Assembly (NCBI GenBank): GCA_937995515.1
Contig: CALKJZ010000014.1
Location: 62,001 to 126,000, forward strand
DNA from: an uncultured Sphingomonadaceae bacterium
GTDB lineage: Bacteria > Pseudomonadota > Alphaproteobacteria > Sphingomonadales > Sphingomonadaceae
Length of the DNA stretch: 64,000 nucleotides
Reading direction: 5' to 3'
Shown here: in pieces, positions 37,019 through 46,507 of the stretch
Position numbering within the stretch: position 1 is the first letter of the stretch
Layout of the letters: every line of letters begins with the position of its first letter
Position numbers and translations under genes: made by a program
Notes under the pieces: generated by a model
What the model saw: the letters and a program-made list of their open reading frames with translations, nothing else
Databases searched by the model: none
Told to the model about the DNA's origin: nothing

Positions 37019-37669
37019 ATGATCGGCGACGCAATCGACCTCGGGTTTCGCGCCATGGGCTTCGAGTCCGCAGCGTTCCGGCAGGTGCTCGCCTCGCCGG
37101 GCGCGGCGGCGGCGGCCTATCTCGTCCTCCTTTTCAGTGCGATGATGCTGGCGTTCAGCCAGAGCGTGGTGCTGTTTGCCAACCGGGTCCCGCCGGTCAG
37201 GTTCGTCTTCGCGCTCGCCGTGGCCGGCGTGCAGCATGTGTTCGCAGCGCTCGCCTATGGCCTTGCCTTCGTGGCCGCCGGCCGCACGCTCGGCGTGGAG
37301 GGGGCCGGCCCGGGCGGGGTGCTGGCGCTCGTGGCGCTCTCCTGGGCGCCCTATCTCCTGGCGCTGTTCGCTGTGGTGCCGCACTTCGGCCTCGGCTGGC
37401 AGCGGCTGCTCGAAGGCTGGGTGGCGGCGCTGATGGTGTTCGCGCTTGCCGGCGGGCTGGGCCTCGGCCTGCCGCTTGCGCTCGGCGTGGGGCTCTTCGG
37501 CTGGGCCATCGGCCATGTGGCCAATCTGGTCATCGGGCCGCTCCTCGGCCGCCTTGGCTGGCGGCTCCTCGAAGTGGCGACAGGGCGGAGGCTGGAGGCC
37601 GAGGTCGACCCGGCCGAGGTGCTGCGCACCCAGGCTGCTGCGATCAGCCTTCCGGCGGGGCTGCCATGA
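37019..37669 (+). CDS. YIP1-family-like membrane protein
   Basis: 216 residues with about five hydrophobic segments (AYLVLLFSAMMLAFSQSVVL, FVFALAVAGVQHVFAALAYG, VLALVALSWAPYLLALFAVV, LMVFALAGGLGLGLPLALG). The topology and spacing resemble YIP1-domain proteins, but the match is weak. Function unknown. Its stop overlaps the next gene as ATGA, so it is probably co-translated with the hydrolase. Confidence 0.6.
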   Translation: MIGDAIDLGFRAMGFESAAFRQVLASPGAAAAAYLVLLFSAMMLAFSQSVVLFANRVPPVRFVFALAVAGVQHVFAALAYGLAFVAAGRTLGVEGAGPGGVLALVALSWAPYLLALFAVVPHFGLGWQRLLEGWVAALMVFALAGGLGLGLPLALGVGLFGWAIGHVANLVIGPLLGRLGWRLLEVATGRRLEAEVDPAEVLRTQAAAISLPAGLP

Positions 37670-38706
37670 TCCTCGATCTTGCGTTCGCAGCGGTGGCGCT
37701 CGGCCTCGTGGTGGTGCTGGCTGCGGGCCTCCTTGCCCCGTTCGAATCGCTTGGCTGGTGGGCCGGATGGGCCGGGCCCGACGACATGCGCGCCGGCGAG
37801 GCGACGCGGCTTCGGGCAAGCTTCGCGCCGGCTGCCGAGCAGCCGGACGCGCGGGTGGTGGTCCTCTTCGGAATCAACGATGCCTCGCAGACGCTGCGCA
37901 ACGATCATGAGCGGCAGTTCGTCGCCGATCTTGCTGCCGCCCTTCCCGGGGCGCGGGTGATCGCAGACCTCTTTCCCTATTCCGCCTTCGGGATGCCGCT
38001 CAATGGCGACCGGCTGTTCGCATGGTTCTGGCAGGCCGTGGCGACCCCGTCCGGCCGGCTCACGGGCCTTCTGAACGCGATGATCAACCTGCGGAACTTT
38101 CTTCAGGTGCTGACCTCGGCAGACCATCGCTACGGGCCTTTCTACAACTTCGGCCTCGCCCAGGTGATCGTCGAGGCGCTGCTGCGCGACGGCCACGATC
38201 CGGCACGGCCGCGGCCGCTGGTGCTTGTGGGCTATTCGGGCGGCGGCCAGCTTTCGCTGGCTGCGGCCGGCTATGTGCAGGAGGCGCTTGGCGTTCCGGT
38301 GCATGTGGTCTCGATCGGCGGCTTTCTCGCCTCGGTCCCCGGGATCGACGGGGTGGCGCGCCTCACCCACATCCACGGCAGCCGCGACTGGCTGCAGGCC
38401 ATGGGCCGGCTCGTGTTCCCCGAGCGCTGGGCCACCATGCCCCACAGCCACTGGAACCGCGCCTCGCGCTCGGGCCGCATCCACACCCGCGAGCTCGAGG
38501 GCGTCACCCACGCCGGGCCGGAGGGCTATTTCGGCCGCGAGGCGCGCATGGCCGACGGCCGCACCCACATGGAGGCAACGGTCGCGCTCACGGCCGATCT
38601 CGTCCGCGCGGCGGTCAGCGACCCGCTTCCGTGCCGGCTTCCGCTGCGGGCGCGGCCGGTCGTGGACCGGCTTGAGGAAGCCTTGACCAGGCGAGGAGGC
38701 CGGTGA
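37666..38706 (+). CDS. Alpha/beta-hydrolase-like membrane-anchored protein
   Basis: 346 residues. An N-terminal membrane helix (AAVALGLVVVLAAGLLAPF) is followed by an alpha/beta-hydrolase-like domain: VVVLFGINDASQTLRNDHER, VLVGYSGGGQLSLAAAG (GYSGG nucleophile elbow) near residue 188, and a late THAGPEGYFG that may hold the His. Substrate unknown. The last 92 bp overlap, antisense, the 3' end of another alpha/beta hydrolase gene on the minus strand. Confidence 0.75.
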   Translation: MILDLAFAAVALGLVVVLAAGLLAPFESLGWWAGWAGPDDMRAGEATRLRASFAPAAEQPDARVVVLFGINDASQTLRNDHERQFVADLAAALPGARVIADLFPYSAFGMPLNGDRLFAWFWQAVATPSGRLTGLLNAMINLRNFLQVLTSADHRYGPFYNFGLAQVIVEALLRDGHDPARPRPLVLVGYSGGGQLSLAAAGYVQEALGVPVHVVSIGGFLASVPGIDGVARLTHIHGSRDWLQAMGRLVFPERWATMPHSHWNRASRSGRIHTRELEGVTHAGPEGYFGREARMADGRTHMEATVALTADLVRAAVSDPLPCRLPLRARPVVDRLEEALTRRGGR

Positions 38707-39739
38707 GCGCCGGGTTCACGATGGCCACCTTCTCGCCGATCTGCACCGGGTCAATGAGCTCGTGCGGCAGCTGCAGCTCCCTTGGGATCTGCACCCTGGC
38801 AACCGGCGTGCCGCCGCTTTCGAACGCCGCGCCCATGCTTTCGGCGACCGTGTTGGAAATGGCGATGTCGGCCTCGTTGAGCACGAGGACGACCCTGCCG
38901 CCCTTCGCGCGGCCCTTCGCGGCAAGGCGGCGGGTGGCGAGCCCCACCCGCATCATTTCGGCCACCCCCCGGCTCGACTGGCGGGCCATGTTGTGCGGCG
39001 GGGCCTCCGAGCGGCTGCCCTTCAGCGGGTTTTTCCAGATCGAGAAATTGGGCAGCAGCAGCAAAAGCCGCATCAACAGGCCATTGAAGCGGGTGCCGAA
39101 GGTCGCCATGCCGTAGAAGGGCGCGATCAGCACCGCCTCGGTCACCTCGGGCCGGTTCTGCACCGCCCAGCCGGCCAGCACCGCGCCACCCGAGATGCCG
39201 GCCACCACCAGCTCGTCGCCGAGCCCCGCGGCGATGTCGATCACCTCGTCCACATGCGCGACGATCACCGGCCCGGTGAAGTGGCGCAGCGAATCCGAGC
39301 GGTTGTCGCGCATGCCGTGGTGCGGCATCCGCGGCACCAGCACGGCGCAGCCCTCGGCATGCACGAGCGGGATGATCTCGACCTGCGCGTGCGGGCAGCT
39401 CGAAAGCCCGTGGAAGATCACCACCGTGCGGCGCGCGCGGCCCGCCGGTGCCACGAGCTGCGACCGGCAGATCTCCACGATCTCGGGGCCGTCGCGTGCG
39501 GCAAGGGCGGCAAAGCGCGCGCGTGCCGCATCGGGCGTGGGCGCCGGGTCGGCGCGGGAGACGAGGTGTGCGGTCGAAACCGGCCGGGCCGCTGCAAACA
39601 GGAGCCCGCCGGCCAGAAGCCCGCTCCAGAGGACGAGCGCGGTCTGCCACGGCAGGATCAGCGAGGTGGCAGCGGTGAGCACGCCCAGGATGAGCAGCAT
39701 CGCAAGCGCCACGACCAGGGCCTTGGTGGCGACGCTCAT
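38615..39739 (-). CDS. Alpha/beta hydrolase
   Basis: 374 residues: two N-terminal membrane segments (ALVVALAMLLILGVLTAATS, TALVLWSGLLAGGLLFAAAR), then an alpha/beta-hydrolase domain with VVIFHGLSSCPHA (oxyanion strand), VLVPRMPHHGMRDNRSD, LVVAGISGGAVLAGWAV (GISGG elbow, Ser nucleophile) and an acidic residue in LVLNEADIAISN; RELQLPHELIDP supplies the likely His. Start ATG overlaps the patatin stop as ATGA. Its tail overlaps the plus-strand hydrolase gene by 92 bp; the last 25 residues are Pro/Ala-rich. Substrate unknown, possibly lipid given the patatin next to it. Confidence 0.82.
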   Translation of the reverse strand: MSVATKALVVALAMLLILGVLTAATSLILPWQTALVLWSGLLAGGLLFAAARPVSTAHLVSRADPAPTPDAARARFAALAARDGPEIVEICRSQLVAPAGRARRTVVIFHGLSSCPHAQVEIIPLVHAEGCAVLVPRMPHHGMRDNRSDSLRHFTGPVIVAHVDEVIDIAAGLGDELVVAGISGGAVLAGWAVQNRPEVTEAVLIAPFYGMATFGTRFNGLLMRLLLLLPNFSIWKNPLKGSRSEAPPHNMARQSSRGVAEMMRVGLATRRLAAKGRAKGGRVVLVLNEADIAISNTVAESMGAAFESGGTPVARVQIPRELQLPHELIDPVQIGEKVAIVNPALTGLLAWSRLPQAGPRPAAPAAEAGTEAGR

Positions 39740-40623
39740 GCCGGCTGCCGCTCGCGCCCGGCCCTGCGGGCGCCGGCCACCGCATCGCGCAGCGCCACCA
39801 GCTTCGCGCGGTGCCGGCGCGCGTGCGCCTCGCCGATTTCGATCAGGGTTTCCGCCTTGTGGAAGGCGTGCATGGGGTGCGCGCCCACCTCCGGCTCCAG
39901 ATAGACGTCCGGGCGGGCAAGCGCGCGCTGGGCCTCCACGAGGCTGTCCGACATCATGGCAAAGGCAAGGGTTGCAATGGTGGTGCCGCTGTTGTCCCTC
40001 AGGCGCTGGAGGTTGAGCCGCGAGGCGGCGACGCGGCCGGGATAGTCGCCCGAGACGTGGACCGCCATGAGATGGGTGGCGCCAAGCTCGCGCGCGGCCT
40101 GCATCGGCACGGGCGCCTTCATCCCGCCATCGACCAGCACCCGCCTGCCCAGCAGCACCGGCTCGTAGACCATCGGCAGCGACATCGAGGCGCGGATGGC
40201 ATCGACAATGCAGCCCTCGGAAATGAGCACGGGCTCGCCTGTCACGAGGTCGGCCGCCAGCGCGTGAAAGGGGATGTCGAGGTCGGCGATCGTTCGGTCG
40301 CCGAAATAGCGCCTGAGCAGCGCCGTCGTCTTGCGGCCCGAGAGCCAGCCCGCGCGCGCGAGGCCGAGGTCCCACATCTGGCCCAGCATGTCGAACAGCG
40401 AGAAGCTGCGCGCCACGGCCTCCACATCCTCGAGAAGGCCAGCGCAATAGGCCGCGCCTACGATGGCGCCCATCGAGGTGCCGACCACGAGGTCGGGGCG
40501 CAGGCCCACCTCTTCCGTCACGCGCAGCACGCCCACATGCGACCAGCCGAGCGCCGCGCCACCGCCGAGCGCGAAGCCAAGCCGCGCGGGGGCGGCAGGC
40601 CTGCCAGGGGAGCCGAGGTTCAT
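39736..40623 (-). CDS. Patatin-like phospholipase
   Basis: 295-residue RssA-like patatin. The oxyanion loop is LGFALGGGAALGWSHVGVL, the nucleophile elbow VVGTSMGAIVGAAYCAG (GxSxG), and the catalytic Asp lies in VLVDGGMKAPVP (DGG). These Ser-Asp dyad enzymes hydrolyse phospholipids or other acyl esters. The start at 40623 (MNLGSPG) has GAGG nearby; 40641 is an alternative. Co-transcribed with the hydrolase (ATGA) and divergent from aidB with 58 bp between. Confidence 0.92.
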   Translation of the reverse strand: MNLGSPGRPAAPARLGFALGGGAALGWSHVGVLRVTEEVGLRPDLVVGTSMGAIVGAAYCAGLLEDVEAVARSFSLFDMLGQMWDLGLARAGWLSGRKTTALLRRYFGDRTIADLDIPFHALAADLVTGEPVLISEGCIVDAIRASMSLPMVYEPVLLGRRVLVDGGMKAPVPMQAARELGATHLMAVHVSGDYPGRVAASRLNLQRLRDNSGTTIATLAFAMMSDSLVEAQRALARPDVYLEPEVGAHPMHAFHKAETLIEIGEAHARRHRAKLVALRDAVAGARRAGRERQPA

Positions 40624-40681
40624 CGCGCCCTCATGGCGCATTGCGTCGCGCTGCGATAGGGGGGGTGACGGGAGGACGACG

Positions 40682-42316
40682 ATGCCAGCAACACCCGAAG
40701 CCGCGCTCACCCGGCTCGACACGCACGAGGTGACGAACCAGCCCGCGCCGCTGGAGGATGTGAACCTGTTCGCGGGCGACCGTGCGCTTGCCGAGGCCGT
40801 GGCCCGCGCCGGAGGCGGCGCCCATGCCGCGCGCCTCCATGCCTTTGGCGCGCGCTGCGGTTCGGCCGAGGTGCTGGGCTGGGGGGTTGAGGCGAACCGC
40901 CACCCGCCCGAGCTCCTGAGCTTCGACCGGTTCGGCCGCCGCCTCGACGAGGTGCGGTTCCACCCCGCCTACCACCAGCTGATGGCGCTGGGGCTCGAGG
41001 CCGGCGTTGCCGCCGTGCCCTGGGACGGGACGGAAGCCGGCCATGTGCTGCACGTCGCGCTCGCCTTCCTGATCGGGCAGGCCGACCAGGGCACCAGCTG
41101 CCCGATGACGATGACCTATGCCGCCGTGCCCGCGCTGCGGCTGGAGCCGGAGGCGGCCGCCACCTGGGTACCGCGGATCACGGCGGCCCGCTACGACCCG
41201 GCCTATCGCCCGGCCGAAGAGAAGGCGGGCGCAACCATCGGCATGGCGATGACCGAGAAGCAGGGCGGCTCGGACGTGCGCGCCAACAGCACCCGCGCCG
41301 AGCCCGACGGGGCCACGGGCGCCTCGGCATGGGCGCGGCTGCGCGGGCACAAATGGTTCTGCTCGGCGCCGATGTGCGATGCCTTCCTCACGCTTGCCTG
41401 GCTCGACGAGGGGCTCACCTGCTTCCTCGTCCCGCGCTGGCTGCCCGATGGCACACGCAACGCGGGGTTCCGCATCATGCAGCTGAAGGAGAAGCTCGGC
41501 GACCGGTCCAACGCCTCGTCCGAGATCGAATATCATGATGCCCTGGCCTGCCGGATCGGGCCGCCCGGCCGGGGCGTGGCCACCATCATCCAGATGGTCC
41601 AGCATACGAGGCTTGACTGCGTGGCCGGCTCGGCGTCCACCATGCGGGCAGCGCTGGCACAGGCGCTGTGGCACTGCGCCGGGCGCAGCGCCTTCCAGAA
41701 GCGGCTGGTGGACCAGCCGGCCATGCAGGCCGTGCTCGCCGACCTCGTGGTCGAGTCCGAGGCCGCCACCGCGCTCGCCGTCCGCCTTGCCCAGGCCTTC
41801 GACCGCAAGGAGCCGCTGGCCCGGCTGCTCACCCCGATCGCCAAATACTGGGTGTGCAAGCGGGCGCCGTGGCTGGTCGCCGAGGCGATGGAGTGCCTCG
41901 GCGGCGCCGGCTATGTCGAGACGGGGCCGATGCCGCGCCTGTTCCGCCAGTCGCCGCTCAACGCCATCTGGGAAGGCTCGGGCAATGTGATCGCGCTCGA
42001 CGTGCTGCGCGCCATGGCGCGCGAGCCGGAATCGCTTGCAGCCCTCGAGGAGTGGCTGATGGCCGCGCGCGGGCAGGTGGGGGCCTATGATGCGTTTGTC
42101 GAATCGCTCGACATCCGCCCGGCCGAGCCGCAGGCCCGGCTGATGGTGGAACGGCTCGCGGTTGCGGCCGAGGCGGCCACCCTCATCCACTGGGAAAGCC
42201 CGGTGGCCGCGCCCTTCTGTGCGCTGCGGCTCGACGCGCGCGGTGCCCTGCCCGGAGCGCACCCGGGGCGGGTCGACGCGCGTGCGCTCATCGAGCGTGC
42301 CATGCCCGCCGCCTGA
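40682..42316 (+). CDS. aidB: AidB-like acyl-CoA dehydrogenase
   Basis: 544 residues, the length of E. coli AidB (about 541), a flavoprotein induced in the adaptive response to alkylation that binds DNA. Matching stretches include GMAMTEKQGGSDVRANSTRA, GHKWFCSAPMCDAFL, LKEKLGDRSNASSEIEYHDA, AEAMECLGGAGYVETGPMPR and LNAIWEGSGNVIALDVLR. The catalytic-base Glu is in WEGSGN. GGGAGGACG precedes the ATG. No ada or alk genes are nearby, so regulation as an Ada regulon member cannot be read from the sequence. Confidence 0.94.
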   Translation: MPATPEAALTRLDTHEVTNQPAPLEDVNLFAGDRALAEAVARAGGGAHAARLHAFGARCGSAEVLGWGVEANRHPPELLSFDRFGRRLDEVRFHPAYHQLMALGLEAGVAAVPWDGTEAGHVLHVALAFLIGQADQGTSCPMTMTYAAVPALRLEPEAAATWVPRITAARYDPAYRPAEEKAGATIGMAMTEKQGGSDVRANSTRAEPDGATGASAWARLRGHKWFCSAPMCDAFLTLAWLDEGLTCFLVPRWLPDGTRNAGFRIMQLKEKLGDRSNASSEIEYHDALACRIGPPGRGVATIIQMVQHTRLDCVAGSASTMRAALAQALWHCAGRSAFQKRLVDQPAMQAVLADLVVESEAATALAVRLAQAFDRKEPLARLLTPIAKYWVCKRAPWLVAEAMECLGGAGYVETGPMPRLFRQSPLNAIWEGSGNVIALDVLRAMAREPESLAALEEWLMAARGQVGAYDAFVESLDIRPAEPQARLMVERLAVAAEAATLIHWESPVAAPFCALRLDARGALPGAHPGRVDARALIERAMPAA

Positions 42317-42330
42317 GGCTCGCCCGTCGC

Positions 42331-44505
42331 TCAGCCGCCCCCGGTGCTGACGACGAGGCGCGGCACGGCTTCCGGCTGGAGCGCCCGGCCGCGGCCCGAA
42401 AGCGACGGGTTCGACATGAAGTAGCGATGCAGGTTGAACGGCGCCTCGCCCTCGCCCGGGACAATGCGGGTGGTGCGGCCGTCGCCGTGCATCTCCCAGC
42501 TCTGCTGGTTGTCTTTGAGGTTGGCGACCATCACCTGGTCGAGGATCTGGGCGTGCACCGTCGGGTTGTGGATCGGCACCAGAAGCTCGACGCGGCGGTC
42601 GAAGTTGCGCGGCATCCAGTCGGCCGAGGTGATGAACAGTTTCGCCTGGCGCGAGGGCAGGGGTGCGCCATTGGCAAAGGCCACGATCCGGCTGTGCTCG
42701 AGAAAGCGGCCGATGACCGAGCGGACATGGATGTTGTCGGAGAGCCCCGGCACCTGCGGCCTGAGGCAGCAGATGCCGCGCACCACGAGATCCACCCGCA
42801 CGCCCGCCTGGCTTGCGGCGTAGAGCCGGTCGATGATGGCAGGATCGACGAGCGCGTTCATCTTGGCCCAGATGGCCGCGGGCCGGCCCGCCTCGGCATT
42901 GGCGATCTCGTCGTCGATCATGGCCAGCAGCCGGTCCCTGAGGTCGACGGGCGACATGGCGATCCCCATCCGCTGCGGCGGCTCGACGTAGCCGGTGATG
43001 TAGTTGAACACCTGCGCCACTTCCTCGGCCAGCGCCGCATCCGCGGTAAAGAAGCTGAGGTCGGTGTAGATGCGCGCCGTCTGCGGGTGATAATTGCCGG
43101 TGCCGAGGTGGAGGTAGGTGGCAAGCCCGCGGCCCTCGCGGCGGACGACCATCGACATCTTGGCGTGGGTCTTCCACTCGATGAAGCCATAGACGACCTG
43201 CGCGCCGGCCCGCTCGAGCTCGGCGGCCCAGGTGAGGTTCTGCTCCTCGTCGAACCGGGCCTTCAGCTCGACGATCGCGGTGACCGCCTTGCCCGCATCG
43301 GCTGCGTCGATGAGCGCGCGCACGATGGGCGAGTTCTTGCCCGTGCGGTAGAGGGTCTGCTTGATCGCCACCACGTCCGGGTCGGCTGCCGCCTGGCGCA
43401 GGAAGGCGAGCACCACGTCGAAGCTCTCGTAGGGGTGGTGGACGACGATGTCCTTGGCGCGCACGGCGGCAAGACAGTCCCCGCCATGCTCGCGGATCCG
43501 TTCCGGAAAGCGCGGGGTGAAGGGCTCGAACTTGAGGTCCGGCCGGTCCTCGTCGACCAGCTGGGCAAGATCGGCGATGCCGAGGATGCCGTCCACCTCG
43601 GTCACGTCGCGTTCGCGCACCTCCAGCGCGTCGAGCACCGTCTGCTTGAGATTGGCCGGCATGGAGCGCTCGCACTTCAGCCGGATCACCTGCCCGCGCC
43701 GGCGGCGCTTGAGCGCGGTGCGGTAGTAGCGCACGAGGTCCTCGGCCTCTTCCATGATCTCGATGTCGCTGTCGCGGATGATGCGGAACGCGCCGTCGGC
43801 CACCAGCCGGTAGCCGGGAAAGATGAAGCCGAAGAACAGCCGCACCACCGTTTCCATGGCGATGTAGCGCGCGGCCGACCCGGGCAGGCGCACGAAGCGC
43901 GGCAGCATCGTCGGCAGCATCAGCAGCGAGGCCAGCTGCTCGCCATCGCGCTCGCGCACCATGTCGAACACGAGGCTGAACCCCTTGTTCGGGATGAAGG
44001 GAAAGGGATGGGCCGGGTCGATGGCCTGCGGCGTCAGCACGGGAAAGATCTGGCGGCGGAAATGGGTCTCGAGCCAGGCCATCTCCTCCGGCCCGAGCGC
44101 ATCGGCGGACAGCACGTGGATGTCGGCGCCGCGCAGCAGCCGGGTCAGGGCTGCAAACACCGTCTGCTGCTCCTCCAGCAGCCGGTTGGCGGCCGCGGAA
44201 ATGGCCGCGAGCTGCTGGGCCGGGGTGAACCCCTCGGCGGACAGCGTCTCGACGCCTTCGTCCACCTGGCCGCGCAGCCCGGCCACGCGCACCATGGCAA
44301 ACTCGTCGAGATTGTTGCCCGAGATCGAGAGAAAGCGCAGCCGCTCGAGAAGCGGGTGCGCGGGGTTCATCGCCTCCTCGAGCACGCGGGCGTTGAACTG
44401 CAGCCACGAGAGCTCGCGGTTGAGCAGCCGCTCGGAGGCAAGCGCGATGGGCACGTTGGAAAAGTCCGGTCTCGAGGGGGCCGGCTGGGCGGTTCGCGTG
44501 GCCAT
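42331..44505 (-). CDS. ppk: Polyphosphate kinase 1
   Basis: 724 residues, normal for PPK1, which makes polyphosphate from ATP. N domain: RLLNRELSWLQFNARVLEEA; head domain with FPFIPNKGFSLVF; catalytic C domains with the autophosphorylated His447 in EWKTHAKMSMVVRREGRGLA, preceded by DVVAIKQTLYRTGKNSPIV and followed by YLHLGTGNYHPQTARIYTDL. A second conserved segment is MPRNFDRRVELLVPI. Follows hda by 25 bp on the same strand; convergent with aidB. Confidence 0.97.
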   Translation of the reverse strand: MATRTAQPAPSRPDFSNVPIALASERLLNRELSWLQFNARVLEEAMNPAHPLLERLRFLSISGNNLDEFAMVRVAGLRGQVDEGVETLSAEGFTPAQQLAAISAAANRLLEEQQTVFAALTRLLRGADIHVLSADALGPEEMAWLETHFRRQIFPVLTPQAIDPAHPFPFIPNKGFSLVFDMVRERDGEQLASLLMLPTMLPRFVRLPGSAARYIAMETVVRLFFGFIFPGYRLVADGAFRIIRDSDIEIMEEAEDLVRYYRTALKRRRRGQVIRLKCERSMPANLKQTVLDALEVRERDVTEVDGILGIADLAQLVDEDRPDLKFEPFTPRFPERIREHGGDCLAAVRAKDIVVHHPYESFDVVLAFLRQAAADPDVVAIKQTLYRTGKNSPIVRALIDAADAGKAVTAIVELKARFDEEQNLTWAAELERAGAQVVYGFIEWKTHAKMSMVVRREGRGLATYLHLGTGNYHPQTARIYTDLSFFTADAALAEEVAQVFNYITGYVEPPQRMGIAMSPVDLRDRLLAMIDDEIANAEAGRPAAIWAKMNALVDPAIIDRLYAASQAGVRVDLVVRGICCLRPQVPGLSDNIHVRSVIGRFLEHSRIVAFANGAPLPSRQAKLFITSADWMPRNFDRRVELLVPIHNPTVHAQILDQVMVANLKDNQQSWEMHGDGRTTRIVPGEGEAPFNLHRYFMSNPSLSGRGRALQPEAVPRLVVSTGGG

Positions 44506-44530
44506 GACCGCAAGCCTAGCGCTGCGCGCG

Positions 44531-45142
44531 TTACAAATCGAGCAGCGCCTCGCGGGCGAGCGGCAGGCTGAGCGGCTTCTTCCGGCCTAGCGACGCGCGA
44601 TCGATCAGCTCGACGGCGCGTGCCACCGCCTCGAAGCTCCGCTCGATGCGCCGCAGCACATAGCGGGTGAGTTCCGGCGGCGCCTCCAGCCCGCGGTCGC
44701 GCCACTGTTTCTCGAACACATGGGCAAGGAGCACGTCGTCCGGCGCGCCGATCCGGACGCGGGGCGTCGCTGCAAGCCGCGATTGCAGGTCGCGCAGCCT
44801 GAGGTTCCAGTCCTCCGGCATGCTGCGCGCCGTGAGCAGCAGCGGCCGGCGGCTTTCCACCGCCTCGTTCCAGGCGTGGAACAGCGCCTCCTCCGAGGCG
44901 GCGCGGTCGGCATCGTCCCACAGCCGCGCATTCGCACGCCGTGCGAAGATCTCCGCCAGATGCGACTTGCCGCTGCCGGCAGGGCCCACCAGCAGCGCGA
45001 CTGGCACCGGCCATGTTGCCCAGCTGTCGAGGAAGCGGACCGCGTCGCGGTTGGCCTGCGACACGTAGAAATCCCGTGCGCCCCGGGCGGCCTTCCAGTC
45101 GAGCGGAAGCGCGATCTGTGCCGGGTGTCCGCTGCCTGCCAT
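44531..45142 (-). CDS. hda: DnaA-inactivation protein Hda/HdaA
   Basis: 203-residue DnaA-like AAA+ protein that, with the sliding clamp, stimulates hydrolysis of DnaA-bound ATP and so restrains re-initiation. The N-terminal QIALPLDW is the clamp-binding motif. The P-loop is LLVGPAGSGKSHLAEIFARR; Walker B seems reduced (ARLWDDADRAA). RRIERSFEAVARAVELIDRAS is the DnaA-type C-terminal helix. It lacks the DnaA DNA-binding domain. Lies between the exported protein gene (10 nt) and ppk. Confidence 0.93.
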   Translation of the reverse strand: MAGSGHPAQIALPLDWKAARGARDFYVSQANRDAVRFLDSWATWPVPVALLVGPAGSGKSHLAEIFARRANARLWDDADRAASEEALFHAWNEAVESRRPLLLTARSMPEDWNLRLRDLQSRLAATPRVRIGAPDDVLLAHVFEKQWRDRGLEAPPELTRYVLRRIERSFEAVARAVELIDRASLGRKKPLSLPLAREALLDL

Positions 45143-45152
45143 GGCCTTGCCC

Positions 45153-46457
45153 TCAGTCTCCCGCTGGCAGCCCGTCAACCGGCCCGGGCGCCGGCTGCGG
45201 CACGGCCCCGTCAAACGGCGGGGGCAGCGGCGCGTCGCCCTCCTGTCTGCGGCGCAGAAGCCGGCCCGCCGGCTCGTCGACCAGCCGCAGCCCGCGCTGG
45301 TCGAGCGCGTAGCGGAGTTCGTCGAGCGGCACCATCGTTGCGAGCTCGAGGACCGATTCGCCGCCGAGCGCGAGACTGACGAGACGGACCGAGGCAATGC
45401 CGGGCGTTGCGCGCAGCTGTGTCTCGATCGCCCGGAGGGTTGCATCATCCGGTGTGGCCACGCGCACCCGCATGCCCGGCGCGCCAGGGAGCGCGCCGCC
45501 ACCGATGGCCGGGGCTTCGGCCACCTGCACCTCCGCCACCGGCTCGAGCAGCGCCGGGTCGGGCAGCAGGTTGCCGGCGCGCAGGGCCGCGACATAGAGC
45601 CGGTCGGCCTGCCGCACCGCCTCGTCCATCAGCCCGGCGACATCGCCGACGCGGTTTGCAAGGCGGACGCGCCCGAGCACCCGGCCTTCCGGGCCGAAGC
45701 GCACGATGAGCGTGGCCGAGACCGGGCCGCCATGCCAGCTCCGCTCAAGGATCAGCTCGGGGATCACGATGTCGGCCACCTGGTAGCGCTCGACAACGAC
45801 CCGCCACTGCCGCAGGTTGCGGCGCTCGGCCTGCCATGCCGAAAGCAGCAGTGTGTCGGCCGGCCCGGGGCGGATCCGCACATAATCGACCGGGGTCTCG
45901 CCCGCGCGCAGCCTGAGCCACGCCTGCAGCCACGGGCTGTCCGGCTCGTAGGCCATGCGGGTGCCGGCATCCTGCAGCACCGGGATGAGGAGGAATGGCG
46001 GCGAGGTTGCAAGCCCGGCCAGGTTGCCAAGAAAGGTTGCCGCACGCGCGCGGTCGAACACCACGGCGAGCGTTGCGACATAGCGGTTGGCGCCCAGCTT
46101 CTCGCTTTCCACCTCGATCGCGCTCACCATCGAGGTGAGCGCGCTGTCGGGCAGGCGCGGCGCCTGCGCCTGCGGCTGGCCGGAAAGCCGCGCCCAGAGC
46201 GCTGGCCAGGCCAGGCGCTGGGCCTCGCGCCAGCCATTGAGGCGCGCCTCGTTCGGGGTTTTCCCGGTCGTGTCGACCTTCACGCCCCCCACCACCAGCC
46301 CGCTGCCGCCGCCGACTGCCTCGGGCGCCTCCGGCCCGGCATCCCGGGCGCTGCCGCGCTGGGCATCGGCCGGGGCGGCCGGGCCAAGCGAAAGCGCCAT
46401 GGCGGCAAGCCATGCGGCAATGGGGCTCAGGCGAGACGGAAGACGGGGCACGCACAA
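45153..46457 (-). CDS. Exported DUF2066-like protein upstream of hda
   Basis: 434 residues starting with a signal peptide ([20 protein letters not shown], cleavage near ADAQ). The mature region has [20 protein letters not shown], a beta-rich middle ([20 protein letters not shown]) and a C-terminal ferredoxin-like segment ([20 protein letters not shown]). This family sits next to hda and purM in many alphaproteobacteria; function unknown. The TTG at 46457 is chosen because AAGGGGAG lies 5 nt upstream; GTG at 46451 and ATG at 46487 are alternatives. Divergent from purM with only 50 bp between. Confidence 0.75.
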   Translation of the reverse strand: MCVPRLPSRLSPIAAWLAAMALSLGPAAPADAQRGSARDAGPEAPEAVGGGSGLVVGGVKVDTTGKTPNEARLNGWREAQRLAWPALWARLSGQPQAQAPRLPDSALTSMVSAIEVESEKLGANRYVATLAVVFDRARAATFLGNLAGLATSPPFLLIPVLQDAGTRMAYEPDSPWLQAWLRLRAGETPVDYVRIRPGPADTLLLSAWQAERRNLRQWRVVVERYQVADIVIPELILERSWHGGPVSATLIVRFGPEGRVLGRVRLANRVGDVAGLMDEAVRQADRLYVAALRAGNLLPDPALLEPVAEVQVAEAPAIGGGALPGAPGMRVRVATPDDATLRAIETQLRATPGIASVRLVSLALGGESVLELATMVPLDELRYALDQRGLRLVDEPAGRLLRRRQEGDAPLPPPFDGAVPQPAPGPVDGLPAGD

Positions 46458-46507
46458 GGTGGCTCCCCTTGCAAAAGCCGGGGCCATCGCGCAACCGCGT
46501 GCAGGCG

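Noticed and set aside
42427-44571. 714-codon plus-strand frame opposite ppk
   Set aside because: Antisense shadow of a complete ppk1; the His/Asp/Gly-rich translation has no family resemblance.
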